Assembly (NCBI RefSeq): GCF_008905045.1
Contig: NZ_VWMY01000003.1
Coordinates: 54,714 to 118,713 of the forward strand
Direction of reading: 5' to 3'
Length of the DNA stretch: 64,000 nucleotides
Source: Streptomyces albicerus
GTDB taxonomy: Bacteria > Actinomycetota > Actinomycetes > Streptomycetales > Streptomycetaceae
Shown here: piece after piece, positions 16,541 to 24,725 of the stretch
Position numbering within the stretch: position 1 is the first letter of the stretch
How the letters are laid out: each line of letters opens with the position of its first letter
Program-made: the position numbers and the translations under genes
The notes under the pieces: model-generated
The model's database searches: none
Seen by the model: the letters and a program-made list of their open reading frames with translations, nothing else
What the model was told of the DNA's origin: nothing

Positions 16541-17454
16541 TACTTCGGCGGGGTGGGTGTGTCGTGCGTGCGGTACATCGCCTGGACGTCCAGCTCCAGT
16601 TGGACGGTCGGGCCGACCACCGCGATGCCGCGCGCCAGCATCGACCGCCAGTTGAGCGTGTAGTCCTCGCGGTGCAACTCGGCCTTTGCCAGGGCCGCGC
16701 AGCGGAGTTCCTGGCCGTAGCCGCCGTTCACCGTGCCGAGGTACGTCGTGTCCAGGGCGACCGTACGGCTGACGCCGTGCATCGTGAGCGTGCCCTGCAG
16801 CGTCCACTTGGAGCCGCCGCGGTAGGCGAAGCGCGTGCTCGTGAAGTCGATGTGCGGGTAGCGCTCGACGTCCAGGAAGTCGCCGGAGCGCAGGTGGTTG
16901 TCGCGCGTCGTGTTGCCGGTGGTGATGCTCGACGCGTCGATGCGTACGGACACATGGGATTCCGCTATGTCCTGGGCGACCCGGATGCCGCCCTCGAAGC
17001 GTTCGAAGCGGCCGTGGACGTTGGCCATGCCGACGTGCTTGGCGATGAAGCGGATCGCGGTGTGGGGCGGGTCGAAGAGCCAGGTGCCGGGCGGCGGGAG
17101 TTCGAGCAGGCGGGCCGGTTCCAGCTGGATGCGCTGAGGGGGGAGGGTCGTGCCGGCGAGGACGTCGATGGTCTCGCGGGCCGGGGAGAGGCCCTCGGCC
17201 ATGATCATCATGCTGTAGCCGCCCGGCGGCAGCGCGGCCATGAAGAAGCCGTACGGGTCGGTGGTGCCGCGGGCCGCGACACGGTGGGAGTCCAGCGCGG
17301 TCACCGTGACGTCGGCGCCGCCCATGGGCTGGCCCATGGGGTCCACGACCTCGCAGCCGAGCGCGCCCGCGCCGGGCGGCAGCGGGAGCGTGAGGCCCGC
17401 CGCGGCGGCGGAGGCGCCCCTGGAACGCCGACGCCGGAGCAGTCCGAGGGCCAT
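16540..17454 (-). CDS. YceI-family protein with N-terminal carboxypeptidase-regulatory-like domain
   Basis: About 304 residues. Residues ~30-105 (CEVVDPMGQPMGGADVTVTA, then GFFMAALPPGGYSMMIMAEG) form a CarbopepD_reg/transthyretin-like beta-sandwich. Residues ~120-304 are a full YceI lipid-binding barrel (WLFDPPHTAIRFIAKHVGMA, GRFERFEGG, then GTLTMHGVSRTV). YceI proteins bind isoprenoid-like lipids. The N-terminus (MALGLLRRRRSRGASAAAAG) has an Arg-rich head but no clear signal peptide. Start chosen at 17454 after AGGTGA; the frame is open to 17616, where MNGSRPG would be an alternative start close to a strong operator. Confidence 0.78.
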   Translation of the reverse strand: MALGLLRRRRSRGASAAAAGLTLPLPPGAGALGCEVVDPMGQPMGGADVTVTALDSHRVAARGTTDPYGFFMAALPPGGYSMMIMAEGLSPARETIDVLAGTTLPPQRIQLEPARLLELPPPGTWLFDPPHTAIRFIAKHVGMANVHGRFERFEGGIRVAQDIAESHVSVRIDASSITTGNTTRDNHLRSGDFLDVERYPHIDFTSTRFAYRGGSKWTLQGTLTMHGVSRTVALDTTYLGTVNGGYGQELRCAALAKAELHREDYTLNWRSMLARGIAVVGPTVQLELDVQAMYRTHDTPTPPK

Positions 17455-17645
17455 GATGTTCACCTGTCTTCTCTGTTCGAATGCTGTCCACGGCTCGACG
17501 CCCTCGCACGCCGCCTCCTGGGAACCGGTCGGCGACCGCCCGGCTGTGGGCGCCGTCCCCGGAAGCTCCGCGGGCCGCGGGCACGGGGCACGTGAGCCGG
17601 GACGTGAGCCATTCATGATCTTGGTCCAGCCCGCGACGGCGTGGG

Positions 17646-17662
17646 TGTCTCATTACGAGACA
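17646..17662. promoter_or_regulatory. Operator TGTCTC-N5-GAGACA (copy 1)
   Basis: TGTCTCATTACGAGACA is a perfect 6+5+6 inverted repeat upstream of the YceI-like gene. An identical copy lies at 33896-33912 upstream of the flavin monooxygenase. In both places CCATTCATGATC begins the same distance (37 bases) to the left, so a whole promoter module is shared. Confidence 0.6.
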
Positions 17663-17755
17663 GTGCCCCGGCTTACGGGTCAGTGCCCCGACGCGTACGA
17701 CGGCGCAGGTGGGCGGCCCGCGGCGGCTGCCCGAGGAGCGGCGCTGCCCTCGGTC

Positions 17756-18790
17756 TCACTGCGACGGCGCCGGGCCGGTGGAGTCGCGTACCACCAACGC
17801 ATGGCCCGTGGACTTCCGACGGGGCCGGGCCGCAGGCGGCCTGAGGGCCATGGAGAGGGCCTGGCGGCCCATCTCGGCGAGGGGCAGCCGCACGGTGGTG
17901 AGGCCGGGGGCGAGGTCCGCCGCGAAGGACACGTCGTCGAAGCCGGCGACCGACATCCGGTGCGGGACCGGTACGCGGTGGGCGCGGAGCGCGGAGAGGA
18001 CACCGATGGCCATGGCGTCGTTGAGGGCGACGATCGCGGTGGTGTCCGGGTGGTCGCGCAGAATCCGCTCGGCGGCGACGCGGCCGCCGTCGCGGGTGAA
18101 CTCGGCCTGCGCGACGGGAAGTTCGGGCGAGGACAGCCCGGCCCGCTCCAGCGCGGCGACCACCCCCGCGAGCCGGTCGGCGACGGTGGACAGGAGCAGG
18201 TCCCCGGCCGCCACCGCGATCCGGCGGTGTCCGAGGGACAGCAGATGACCGGTGATGGTCTCGGCGCCCCCCTTGTTGTCGGGGCGCACCGCGTCGGCGT
18301 TGAGGAAGTGCCGGCCGATCACGGCGAGCCGGCCGCCGGTGTCCTGGAAGACGGACAGTTCGGCCTTGGCCTCGGCCTCCATACGGGGGTCGACGTATCC
18401 GGAGCCCGCGATGATGATGACGCCCACGCGCTGGGCGACCAGATGCCGGACCTGGCGCAGCTCGTTCCGCGGATTCCGGCCGGAGTGGCAGATCTGGACG
18501 ATCAGGTTGCGTTCCCCCGCGACCTGGACGACCCCGCCCGCGATCTCCGAGAAGTAGGGGTCGTCGATCTGATGGACGATCAGCCCCACCGTCGACGCCG
18601 TGCCGCCCGCCAGGGTGCGCGCATGCGGATTGGCGACATAGCCGAGCTCCCGCGAGATGCGGCGGACCCGCTCGGCCACCTCCTCGCGCACCCCGTCCCG
18701 TCCGGCGAGCGCCCGGGAGGCGGTGGTCAGTGATACGCCCGCGCGCTCGGCCACATCGGCGAGCCGTAATCGTGAGCGGGGCCTCGGCAT
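17756..18790 (-). CDS. LacI-family transcriptional regulator
   Basis: Regulator of about 344 residues. DNA-binding head RLRLADVAERAGVSLTTASRALAG, core domain opening TASTVGLIVHQIDDPYFSEI, and family-typical VAGFDDVSFAADLAPGLTTVR near the end. The ATG at 18790 is best placed behind GAGGCGG; an in-frame GTG lies at 18799. It is divergent from a complete HAAT-type importer and separated from it by a palindrome of LacI type, so it probably represses that importer. Confidence 0.85.
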   Translation of the reverse strand: MPRPRSRLRLADVAERAGVSLTTASRALAGRDGVREEVAERVRRISRELGYVANPHARTLAGGTASTVGLIVHQIDDPYFSEIAGGVVQVAGERNLIVQICHSGRNPRNELRQVRHLVAQRVGVIIIAGSGYVDPRMEAEAKAELSVFQDTGGRLAVIGRHFLNADAVRPDNKGGAETITGHLLSLGHRRIAVAAGDLLLSTVADRLAGVVAALERAGLSSPELPVAQAEFTRDGGRVAAERILRDHPDTTAIVALNDAMAIGVLSALRAHRVPVPHRMSVAGFDDVSFAADLAPGLTTVRLPLAEMGRQALSMALRPPAARPRRKSTGHALVVRDSTGPAPSQ

Positions 18791-18886
18791 ATCCGTCACC
18801 GCCTCTGAACGGGGCTTTCCGAACTGGTACTTGCACGACGGTTGTCCAGCTCCTGTGACGCGGATTACATGGTACGCAAGCGCTCG

Positions 18887-18900
18887 CGAAAGCGCTTTCG
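18887..18900. promoter_or_regulatory. LacI-type operator CGAAAGCGCTTTCG
   Basis: A perfect 14-bp palindrome with AGCGCT centre lies 37 bases upstream of the binding-protein start. A second, imperfect copy (GCAAGCGCTCGC, 18876-18887) abuts it. The pair sits between divergent genes and should control the importer and perhaps the LacI gene itself. Confidence 0.65.
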
Positions 18901-18937
18901 AACGGCGGAGAGTGCCTGCGGACAGGGGAGTCCAGCG

Positions 18938-20164
18938 ATGAGCACAACAAAGCGCCTGTCATGGAGAGTTGCCGCCCTCGCGTCCGCCACGGCACTCGCG
19001 GCCAGCGGCTGCGGCTCGGGGGGCGGTTCGGAGGACTCGCCCGACGATCCCATCACCATCGGTGTCTCGCTCCCGCTCACCGGGGACTTCTCGGAGCCCG
19101 GCAAGGGCGTGGAGCGCGGCTACAAGGCCTGGGCGAAGATCGTCAACGACAAGGGCGGACTGCTCGGCCGCAAGGTCGAGTTGAAGATCCTCGACGACCA
19201 GTCGAATGCCGACCGGGTGGTCTCCGACTACGAGCAGCTGATCGGCAGGGACCAGGTCGACCTGGTCTTCGGCCCGTTCTCCACCCGGCTCGTGGTGCCC
19301 TCGGCCCGGGTGGCGGAGGAGTACGGCCTGCTCTTCGTCGAGCCCGCGGGCGCGGCGCCGGAAGTCTTCACCCAGGGGTTCAAGAACCTCTTCTACGCGG
19401 CACCGGCCGTCGCCAACGACCACTACAACCATCTCGCCGACCACATCCTGGCCCTGCCCGAGGCCGAGCGGCCCAAGACCGTGGCGTACGCGGCGATGGA
19501 CGACCCGTTCGCCCAGGGAACGGCGTACGGGCTCAAGGACAAGCTGGAGAAGGGCGGTATCAAGACCGTCGTCGACGAGGTCTACCCGCCCAACACCACC
19601 GACTTCGGCTCCATCGCCGCGAAGATCGCCTCCTCCAAGGCCGACATGGTGGTGGGCGGCTCGCAGTACCAGGACGGCGTGAACCTGATCGTCGCCCTGC
19701 AACAGCTGAACTACCAGCCGAAGATGGCGGCCTTCTCCACCGCTCCCACGGAACCGGAGTTCGCCAAGGCCATCGGCAACAAGACCGAGGGCATCCTCGC
19801 GCCCACCGGATACACGCAGCAGGCGGACTATCCGAGCAACAAGGAGTTCGTCGAGAAGTACACCGAGCAGTTCGGCAAGGCCCCGGAGGAGGACGAGGCC
19901 AACGCGTACACGACGGGACAGGTCGTCGCCGCGGCCGTCGAGGCCGCCGAGTGCGCCTCCCAGGACGAGGAGTGCCAGAGCAAGCTCATCGACTGGCTGC
20001 GCGAGAACGAGGTGGAGACCGTGGTCGGCCCTCTGAAGTGGGACGACAAGGGCCGCCCGCAGAGCGCGCACATGATCCAGCAGTGGGTCGACGGCGAGAT
20101 CCAGATCGTGCTGCCCGAGGAACAGAAGGAAGCCGATCTGGTCCACCCGAAGCCGAAGTGGTGA
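18938..20164 (+). CDS. HAAT-type ABC transporter substrate-binding lipoprotein
   Basis: Branched-chain amino-acid/amide-type binding protein (Peripla_BP_6), about 408 residues. Signal with lipobox AASGC (Cys near 25), then ITIGVSLPLTGDFSEPGKG, the standard family opening, VSDYEQLIGRDQVDLVFGP, and a C-terminus rich in Glu/Lys. Start at 18938 follows GGGGAG; the frame is open further upstream. First gene of a five-gene importer (binding protein, two permeases, two ATPases). Family members bind amino acids, amides, urea or aromatic acids. The LacI control hints at a sugar-linked ligand, which is inference. Confidence 0.85.
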   Translation: MSTTKRLSWRVAALASATALAASGCGSGGGSEDSPDDPITIGVSLPLTGDFSEPGKGVERGYKAWAKIVNDKGGLLGRKVELKILDDQSNADRVVSDYEQLIGRDQVDLVFGPFSTRLVVPSARVAEEYGLLFVEPAGAAPEVFTQGFKNLFYAAPAVANDHYNHLADHILALPEAERPKTVAYAAMDDPFAQGTAYGLKDKLEKGGIKTVVDEVYPPNTTDFGSIAAKIASSKADMVVGGSQYQDGVNLIVALQQLNYQPKMAAFSTAPTEPEFAKAIGNKTEGILAPTGYTQQADYPSNKEFVEKYTEQFGKAPEEDEANAYTTGQVVAAAVEAAECASQDEECQSKLIDWLRENEVETVVGPLKWDDKGRPQSAHMIQQWVDGEIQIVLPEEQKEADLVHPKPKW

Positions 20165-20171
20165 TGCCTGA

Positions 20172-21059
20172 GTGCCCTCCGCGAGTCTCGTCTTCCAGAG
20201 CATCGTCCTCGGTGTGCTGCTGGGAGGGCTCTACGCCCTCCTGGCGGCGGGCCTGACGCTCTACTTCGGCGTCATGCGCGTCGTGATGATCGCCCACTCC
20301 GCCTTTCTGATCCTCGCCGCCTACCTCGCCTGGTACGCCCACCGGGAAACCGGCATCGACCCGCTTCTCACCCTCCTCGTCACCGTGCCGCTGTTCTTCG
20401 CCGCGGGCGTGGCCATGCAGCGGCTGCTCCTCACCCGGCTGCGCCCGGCGACGCTGACCATGATGTCGGTGCTGCTGACCTTCTCCATCGCCCTCGTCAT
20501 CGAAGGGCTCCTCGGGTACGCGTTCTCCGGCACCCAGCGCCGTATCCGGCTCGGCTACAGCTCCGCGAGCCTGGAGTTCTTCGGGGCCCGGATCGCGGTG
20601 GTCAAGCTCATCGCGTTCGGCATGGCCGCGGCCGCCCTGCTCGGGCTGTATCTGCTGATGAAGCACAGCAGGTTCGGCCAGGCGCTGCGTGCCACGATCC
20701 AGCACCGGGAGGCCGCCGCACTGCTCGGCATCGACACCGACCGGATCGCCGGGTACGGCTTCGGACTCGGCCTCGCCACGGCGGCGGTCGGCGGTACGGC
20801 ACTCGCGCTCGACACCACCATCTACCCGTCGCTGCACTGGCACTGGATCGGCCCGTTGATGGCGATCATCGTCGTCGGCGGCCTCGGCAGCGTGCCGGGC
20901 GCGGCGATCGCCGCCATGGCCCTCGGCATGACACAGAGCCTGCTCCAGCTGGAACTCAGCACGACCTGGGCGCAGACGGTCTTCTACGTCGCGCTCTTCG
21001 CCACCTTGGCCGTCCGGCCGCAGGGATTCTTCGGGGGTCGGCTTGCCCAGAGATTCTGA
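20172..21059 (+). CDS. HAAT-type ABC transporter permease (LivH-like)
   Basis: Permease of 295 residues with about eight membrane segments. VFQSIVLGVLLGGLYALLAAG is the LivH-type opening; RATIQHREAAALLGIDTDRI and IIVVGGLGSVPGAAIAA are the conserved cytoplasmic loop and the glycine motif. GTG start eight bases after the binding-protein stop. It ends 17 bases inside the next permease gene. Confidence 0.86.
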   Translation: MPSASLVFQSIVLGVLLGGLYALLAAGLTLYFGVMRVVMIAHSAFLILAAYLAWYAHRETGIDPLLTLLVTVPLFFAAGVAMQRLLLTRLRPATLTMMSVLLTFSIALVIEGLLGYAFSGTQRRIRLGYSSASLEFFGARIAVVKLIAFGMAAAALLGLYLLMKHSRFGQALRATIQHREAAALLGIDTDRIAGYGFGLGLATAAVGGTALALDTTIYPSLHWHWIGPLMAIIVVGGLGSVPGAAIAAMALGMTQSLLQLELSTTWAQTVFYVALFATLAVRPQGFFGGRLAQRF

Positions 21060-22143
21060 ACGCAGAAGCCGAAGCCCGTGGCGCCTGGCCCTTCAGCTCG
21101 GAGCCATGGCGGCCGTGGTCGCCGTCGCGCTGTCCTTCCCGTCCATGGCCCCGAGCCCGTACGAGCTGACCGTGGGCATCGCCATCGTCAACTACGCCGT
21201 GCTCTCCACCTCCTGGAACTTCGTTGGCGGCTTCACCGGCTACATCTCCCTCGGCCACGGCGCCTTCGCCGGACTCGGCGCCTACACGACAGCCCTCCTG
21301 GTCACCAAGGCCGACCTGCCATCCTTCGCCGCGCTCTTCGTCTCCGCGGCCCTGGTGGCCGTGCTCGCCGTCCCCGTCGGCTACGCCGCCCTACGCGTGC
21401 GCGGCGCGTCCTTCGTCATCGTCTCGATCGCCCTGGTGCTGATCATGCTGCTGGTCTTCCAGAGCTGGTCCTCGTTCACCGGCGGCTCCCGAGGCCTGGT
21501 GGTGCCGAGACCGTTCCCCGGCATGCTGCGCTCCGAGCACCACGAGGTGTTCTACTTCCTGTTCCTGGCGCTGCTCGCGGTGGCGCTGCTGACCTGGTGG
21601 ATCATCGACCGGTCCCGGTTCGGCATGGGGCTGAAGGCGATCCGCGAGGACGAGGACAAGGCCCAGTCCCTCGGCACCCCCACCTACACGTACAAACTCG
21701 TCGTCTTCGTGGTCTCCGCGACCTTCACCGCGCTGGCCGGCGGGCTCTACGGACTGTGGTTCGGCGACCTCGACCCCGTCTTCCAGTTCTCGATCCTGAG
21801 CGGTGCCTACATGGTGCTGATGGCGCTCCTCGGCGGCGTGCGCCATCTGTACGGGCCGCTGCTCGGGGCCGTGATCGTCGGGTACGGGCTCGAGTACTCC
21901 AAGCTCGAGTACGGGGACACCCCGCTGCACCTGGTCTTCGCGGGGCTGCTGCTCGGCGTCGTCGTGATGTTCATGCCGGACGGCGTCATCCCGGCCGCCA
22001 CCGGCCTGATCGCCCGCGTGTTCAAGACCGGCGAGACCTCCATCCGCGAGGTCACCGCCGCCGAACTGCGCGAGGAACGCGGGCAGGGCGGGGCGGAGCC
22101 CGCACCGGGATCACCGGGACAGAAGCGGGAGGTGAAGCAATGA
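21043..22143 (+). CDS. HAAT-type ABC transporter permease (LivM-like)
   Basis: Permease of 366 residues. Membrane region includes NFVGGFTGYISLGHGAFAGL, the LivM hallmark, then AIREDEDKAQSLGT (ATPase-contact loop) and ALLGGVRHLYGPLLGA. A TTG start at 21043 is inferred, overlapping the LivH-like gene. The last 35 residues are a hydrophilic Glu/Gly/Pro tail. Its stop overlaps the next start (ATGA), so the operon is tightly coupled. Confidence 0.84.
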   Translation: MPRDSERRSRSPWRLALQLGAMAAVVAVALSFPSMAPSPYELTVGIAIVNYAVLSTSWNFVGGFTGYISLGHGAFAGLGAYTTALLVTKADLPSFAALFVSAALVAVLAVPVGYAALRVRGASFVIVSIALVLIMLLVFQSWSSFTGGSRGLVVPRPFPGMLRSEHHEVFYFLFLALLAVALLTWWIIDRSRFGMGLKAIREDEDKAQSLGTPTYTYKLVVFVVSATFTALAGGLYGLWFGDLDPVFQFSILSGAYMVLMALLGGVRHLYGPLLGAVIVGYGLEYSKLEYGDTPLHLVFAGLLLGVVVMFMPDGVIPAATGLIARVFKTGETSIREVTAAELREERGQGGAEPAPGSPGQKREVKQ

Positions 22144-22919
22144 GCGCGAAGGAGAACGAGCAGGGGCAGGGGCAGGAGGAGGGGAAGGAGCACGGTCTGG
22201 CGACCGTCGGGCTCACCAAGGCCTTCGGCGGAGTCACCGCCCTGGACGACGCCACGGTGTCCTTCCGGCACGGCAGGGTCAACGCCCTGATCGGACCGAA
22301 CGGTTCCGGCAAGACCACCTTCTTCAACTGCGTCACCGGCATGATCCGGCCCGACGCGGGCCGTACGACGTACCGCGGCCGGGACATCACGGCCAAGCCG
22401 CCGCACCGGATCGCCCGGGCCGGCATCGGGCGCTCCTTCCAACTCTGCCGTGTCTTCCCCCGGATGACGGTGCTGGACAACCTGCTCGTCGCCGTACGCC
22501 CGCCGAATCTGCTGGCCCAACTCGCGGGTGCCCGCAAGCGGGAGGAGACGGAGCGGGCCCGGTACTGGCTTACCCGTATGGGCATCGAGCACCTGGAGCG
22601 GGCGGAGGCGCGGAACCTGTCCTGGGGGCAGCAGAAGCTGCTGGAACTCGCGGGCGTCCTGATGAGCGAGCCCGAGCTGATCCTCCTCGACGAGCCGGCG
22701 GGCGGGGTCAACCCCGCGCTGATCGACCGGATCTGCGACCTGGTGCGCGAACTCAACGCCGAGGGGCGGACGTTCCTGATCGTCGAGCACAACATGGACC
22801 TGGTCATGTCGCTCAGCGACCACATCGTGGTCTTCGACCGCGGCCGGCCCATCGCGGAAGGCCCGCCCTCGGTCATCCAGTCCGACGAACGAGTCCTGGG
22901 GGCCTACCTTGGCGTCTGA
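22140..22919 (+). CDS. HAAT-type ABC transporter ATP-binding protein (LivG-like)
   Basis: ATPase of 259 residues. After a 20-residue Gln/Glu/Gly-rich head come GLTKAFGGVTALDDATVSF, Walker A GPNGSGKTT, the signature LSWGQQKLLELAGVL (Trp-Gly instead of the usual Gly-Gly, as in many LivG proteins) and LILLDEPAGGVNP. Ends with the LivG/LivF-typical QSDERVLGAYLG. ATG at 22140 overlaps the permease stop. Confidence 0.87.
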   Translation: MSAKENEQGQGQEEGKEHGLATVGLTKAFGGVTALDDATVSFRHGRVNALIGPNGSGKTTFFNCVTGMIRPDAGRTTYRGRDITAKPPHRIARAGIGRSFQLCRVFPRMTVLDNLLVAVRPPNLLAQLAGARKREETERARYWLTRMGIEHLERAEARNLSWGQQKLLELAGVLMSEPELILLDEPAGGVNPALIDRICDLVRELNAEGRTFLIVEHNMDLVMSLSDHIVVFDRGRPIAEGPPSVIQSDERVLGAYLGV

Positions 22920-23676
22920 CTCCCCTTCCGGCTTCCTGCTGGAACTCGACGACATCCAGGCCGGGTACGGCCGGGCGGCCCTCGTGCTGCGCGGGCTGAC
23001 CGTTCAGGTGCCGGCCGGCTCGATCGTCTGCCTCGTCGGTCCCAACGGGGCGGGCAAGTCGACGGTCCTGAAGGTCGCCAGCGGGCTGCTGGCCCCGCGT
23101 TCGGGACGGGTCCTGGTCGACGGCAAGGACGTCACCGGCCGCGGCCCGCAGCGGATGCTGGCCGCCGGAGTCGCCCATGTCCTCCAAGGACACAGCGTCT
23201 TCCGGGAGATGACGGTCGCCGAGAACGTGCTGCTCGGCGGCTACACGATCAAGGACAAGGCGGCCGTCGCCGAGCGTGCCGACTTCGTACGCGACCTCTT
23301 CCCGCTCGTCGCCGAACGCTGGACGAGTCTGGCCGGGCTGCTCTCCGGCGGACAGCAGAAGCAGGTGGAGTTCGCCCGCTCGCTGATGGTCCGGCCCCGG
23401 GTGGTGCTGCTCGACGAGCCGTCCATGGGGCTCGACCCGAAGACGACGGGCGTCGTCTTCGAACAGATCGTGCGGATGCGGGAGGCGGGCACGGCCGTCC
23501 TGCTGGTCGAGCAGAACGCCAGGCGTGCCCTGGAGACCGCGGACATCGGCTGCGTACTCGATCTCGGACGGGTCCATGTCTCGGGTCCGGCACGTGAGTT
23601 GCTGGCCGATCCGCAACTGGGCGAGCTCTACCTCGGCGGCAGGCCGGCGCAGCCACCGGCCGCGCCCAAACGGTGA
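22909..23676 (+). CDS. HAAT-type ABC transporter ATP-binding protein (LivF-like)
   Basis: ATPase of 255 residues. LDDIQAGYGRAALVLRGLTV opens as in LivF; Walker A GPNGAGKST, signature LSGGQQKQVEFARSL and VVLLDEPSMGLDPK follow, with the closing LLADPQLGELYLGG. TTG start within the last codons of the LivG-like gene. It completes the importer. Confidence 0.87.
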   Translation: MASDSPSGFLLELDDIQAGYGRAALVLRGLTVQVPAGSIVCLVGPNGAGKSTVLKVASGLLAPRSGRVLVDGKDVTGRGPQRMLAAGVAHVLQGHSVFREMTVAENVLLGGYTIKDKAAVAERADFVRDLFPLVAERWTSLAGLLSGGQQKQVEFARSLMVRPRVVLLDEPSMGLDPKTTGVVFEQIVRMREAGTAVLLVEQNARRALETADIGCVLDLGRVHVSGPARELLADPQLGELYLGGRPAQPPAAPKR

Positions 23677-23725
23677 CCATCAAAAGCAGCTGTGGCGTGA
23701 CACGCCTCGCAAAGGAGCGAGCGAC

Positions 23726-24720
23726 ATGGTCAAGCGCAGACGGTACGCGGGGGCGGCGCTCGCCGTCCTCCTGACAGCCCTCACGACTCTGGCGGCGGCC
23801 CCGGCCGGGGCGACTCCGGCGGCGGCCCCGGCCGGGGCACGCGGCGACGGTCGGCCGCCGCCCGCCGTGCATCCCGGACTCAAGCGACACCTCGCCGCCC
23901 ACTACGACTTCGAGCACCCCGTCCCCGGCAACCCGGCACGGGAGCGCGACCGGGGCTTCTCCGGCACCGACATCGACCTCGTCAACGGCGGCGCGCGGAT
24001 GCGTACGGCGGACGGGGCGCACCGGGGCAGCCGGGCCTCCCTCCAGGTCAAGCAGGTCGGCCAGGAGACGGCGGGCAACGACGACTGGAAGGCGGGCGTG
24101 TACTCCGCCTCCGGTGTGCCGACGCTGAACGCCTTCAACGCGGTCCGGCGCCCCTGGGGCCTCTCGGGCCCAGGGGCACACCGCACCTCTGCCACCGACC
24201 CACGAAGCATCAAGGTCGACAGCTACTTCCCGCTAAACACCCGGGAGACCAACCGTTCCTGGGCAGTGGACGGGAGTGAGCCCGCACACCGGCACGCCCC
24301 GAACGGTCTTGGGCGCACTGGTCGTCCGCTTTCGCAACCGAGCGGCGACACGGATCCTGTCCGTGGTCCGGCCCCGGGAGGGCGGAGTCCCTGACGACCT
24401 GGCCAAGTGGGTGCGGCCAGAGGCGACGGGGAGGCCCTGAACCATCTCTCTGGTGGAGCAGGGGCCCCGCACGCTGGCACCGCACCCGGCGTCCCAAATC
24501 GCATCGCCCACGTTACCCCGACCCCTGCAACACACCGCAAGCTGGGAAGTCGACCATCACACGATCGAGCTAAACCACCCCAACACGCGTTATACGGCGA
24601 GCAGTTGCGAACCTCTGCAACTGCCGCATGGACAGCCTGATGTTCCTCGACCGGGCGGTGGACCCCGCGCTCGTACGGGCGCAGTACCAACTGGTCAAGA
24701 ACAGAGCAACAGAGGAGTGA
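23726..24720 (+). pseudogene. Secreted LamG-type concanavalin-fold protein, broken by deletion and insertion
   Basis: Starts with RBS AAAGGAG and signal MVKRRRYAGAALAVLLTALT, then AHYDFEHPVPGNPARERDRG and QVKQVGQETAGNDDWKAGVY, the usual opening of actinobacterial LamG-3 proteins. After NAFNAVRR the text jumps to PWGLSGPGAHRTSATDPRSI, missing the central half of the domain. At NTRETN (24236-24253) it is cut again by about 360 unrelated bases; the family ending NLCNCRMDSLMFLDRAVDPA resumes near 24610 and stops at 24718-24720. So there is one deletion plus one insertion. The insert has no recognisable gene or clear terminal repeats. The intact relative would sit just upstream of the sugar dehydrogenase. 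Confidence 0.7.
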
Positions 24721-24725
24721 CAGCC

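Noticed and set aside
24254..24610. Insertion considered as an insertion sequence
   Set aside because: No transposase fragment, terminal inverted repeats or convincing target duplication could be seen.
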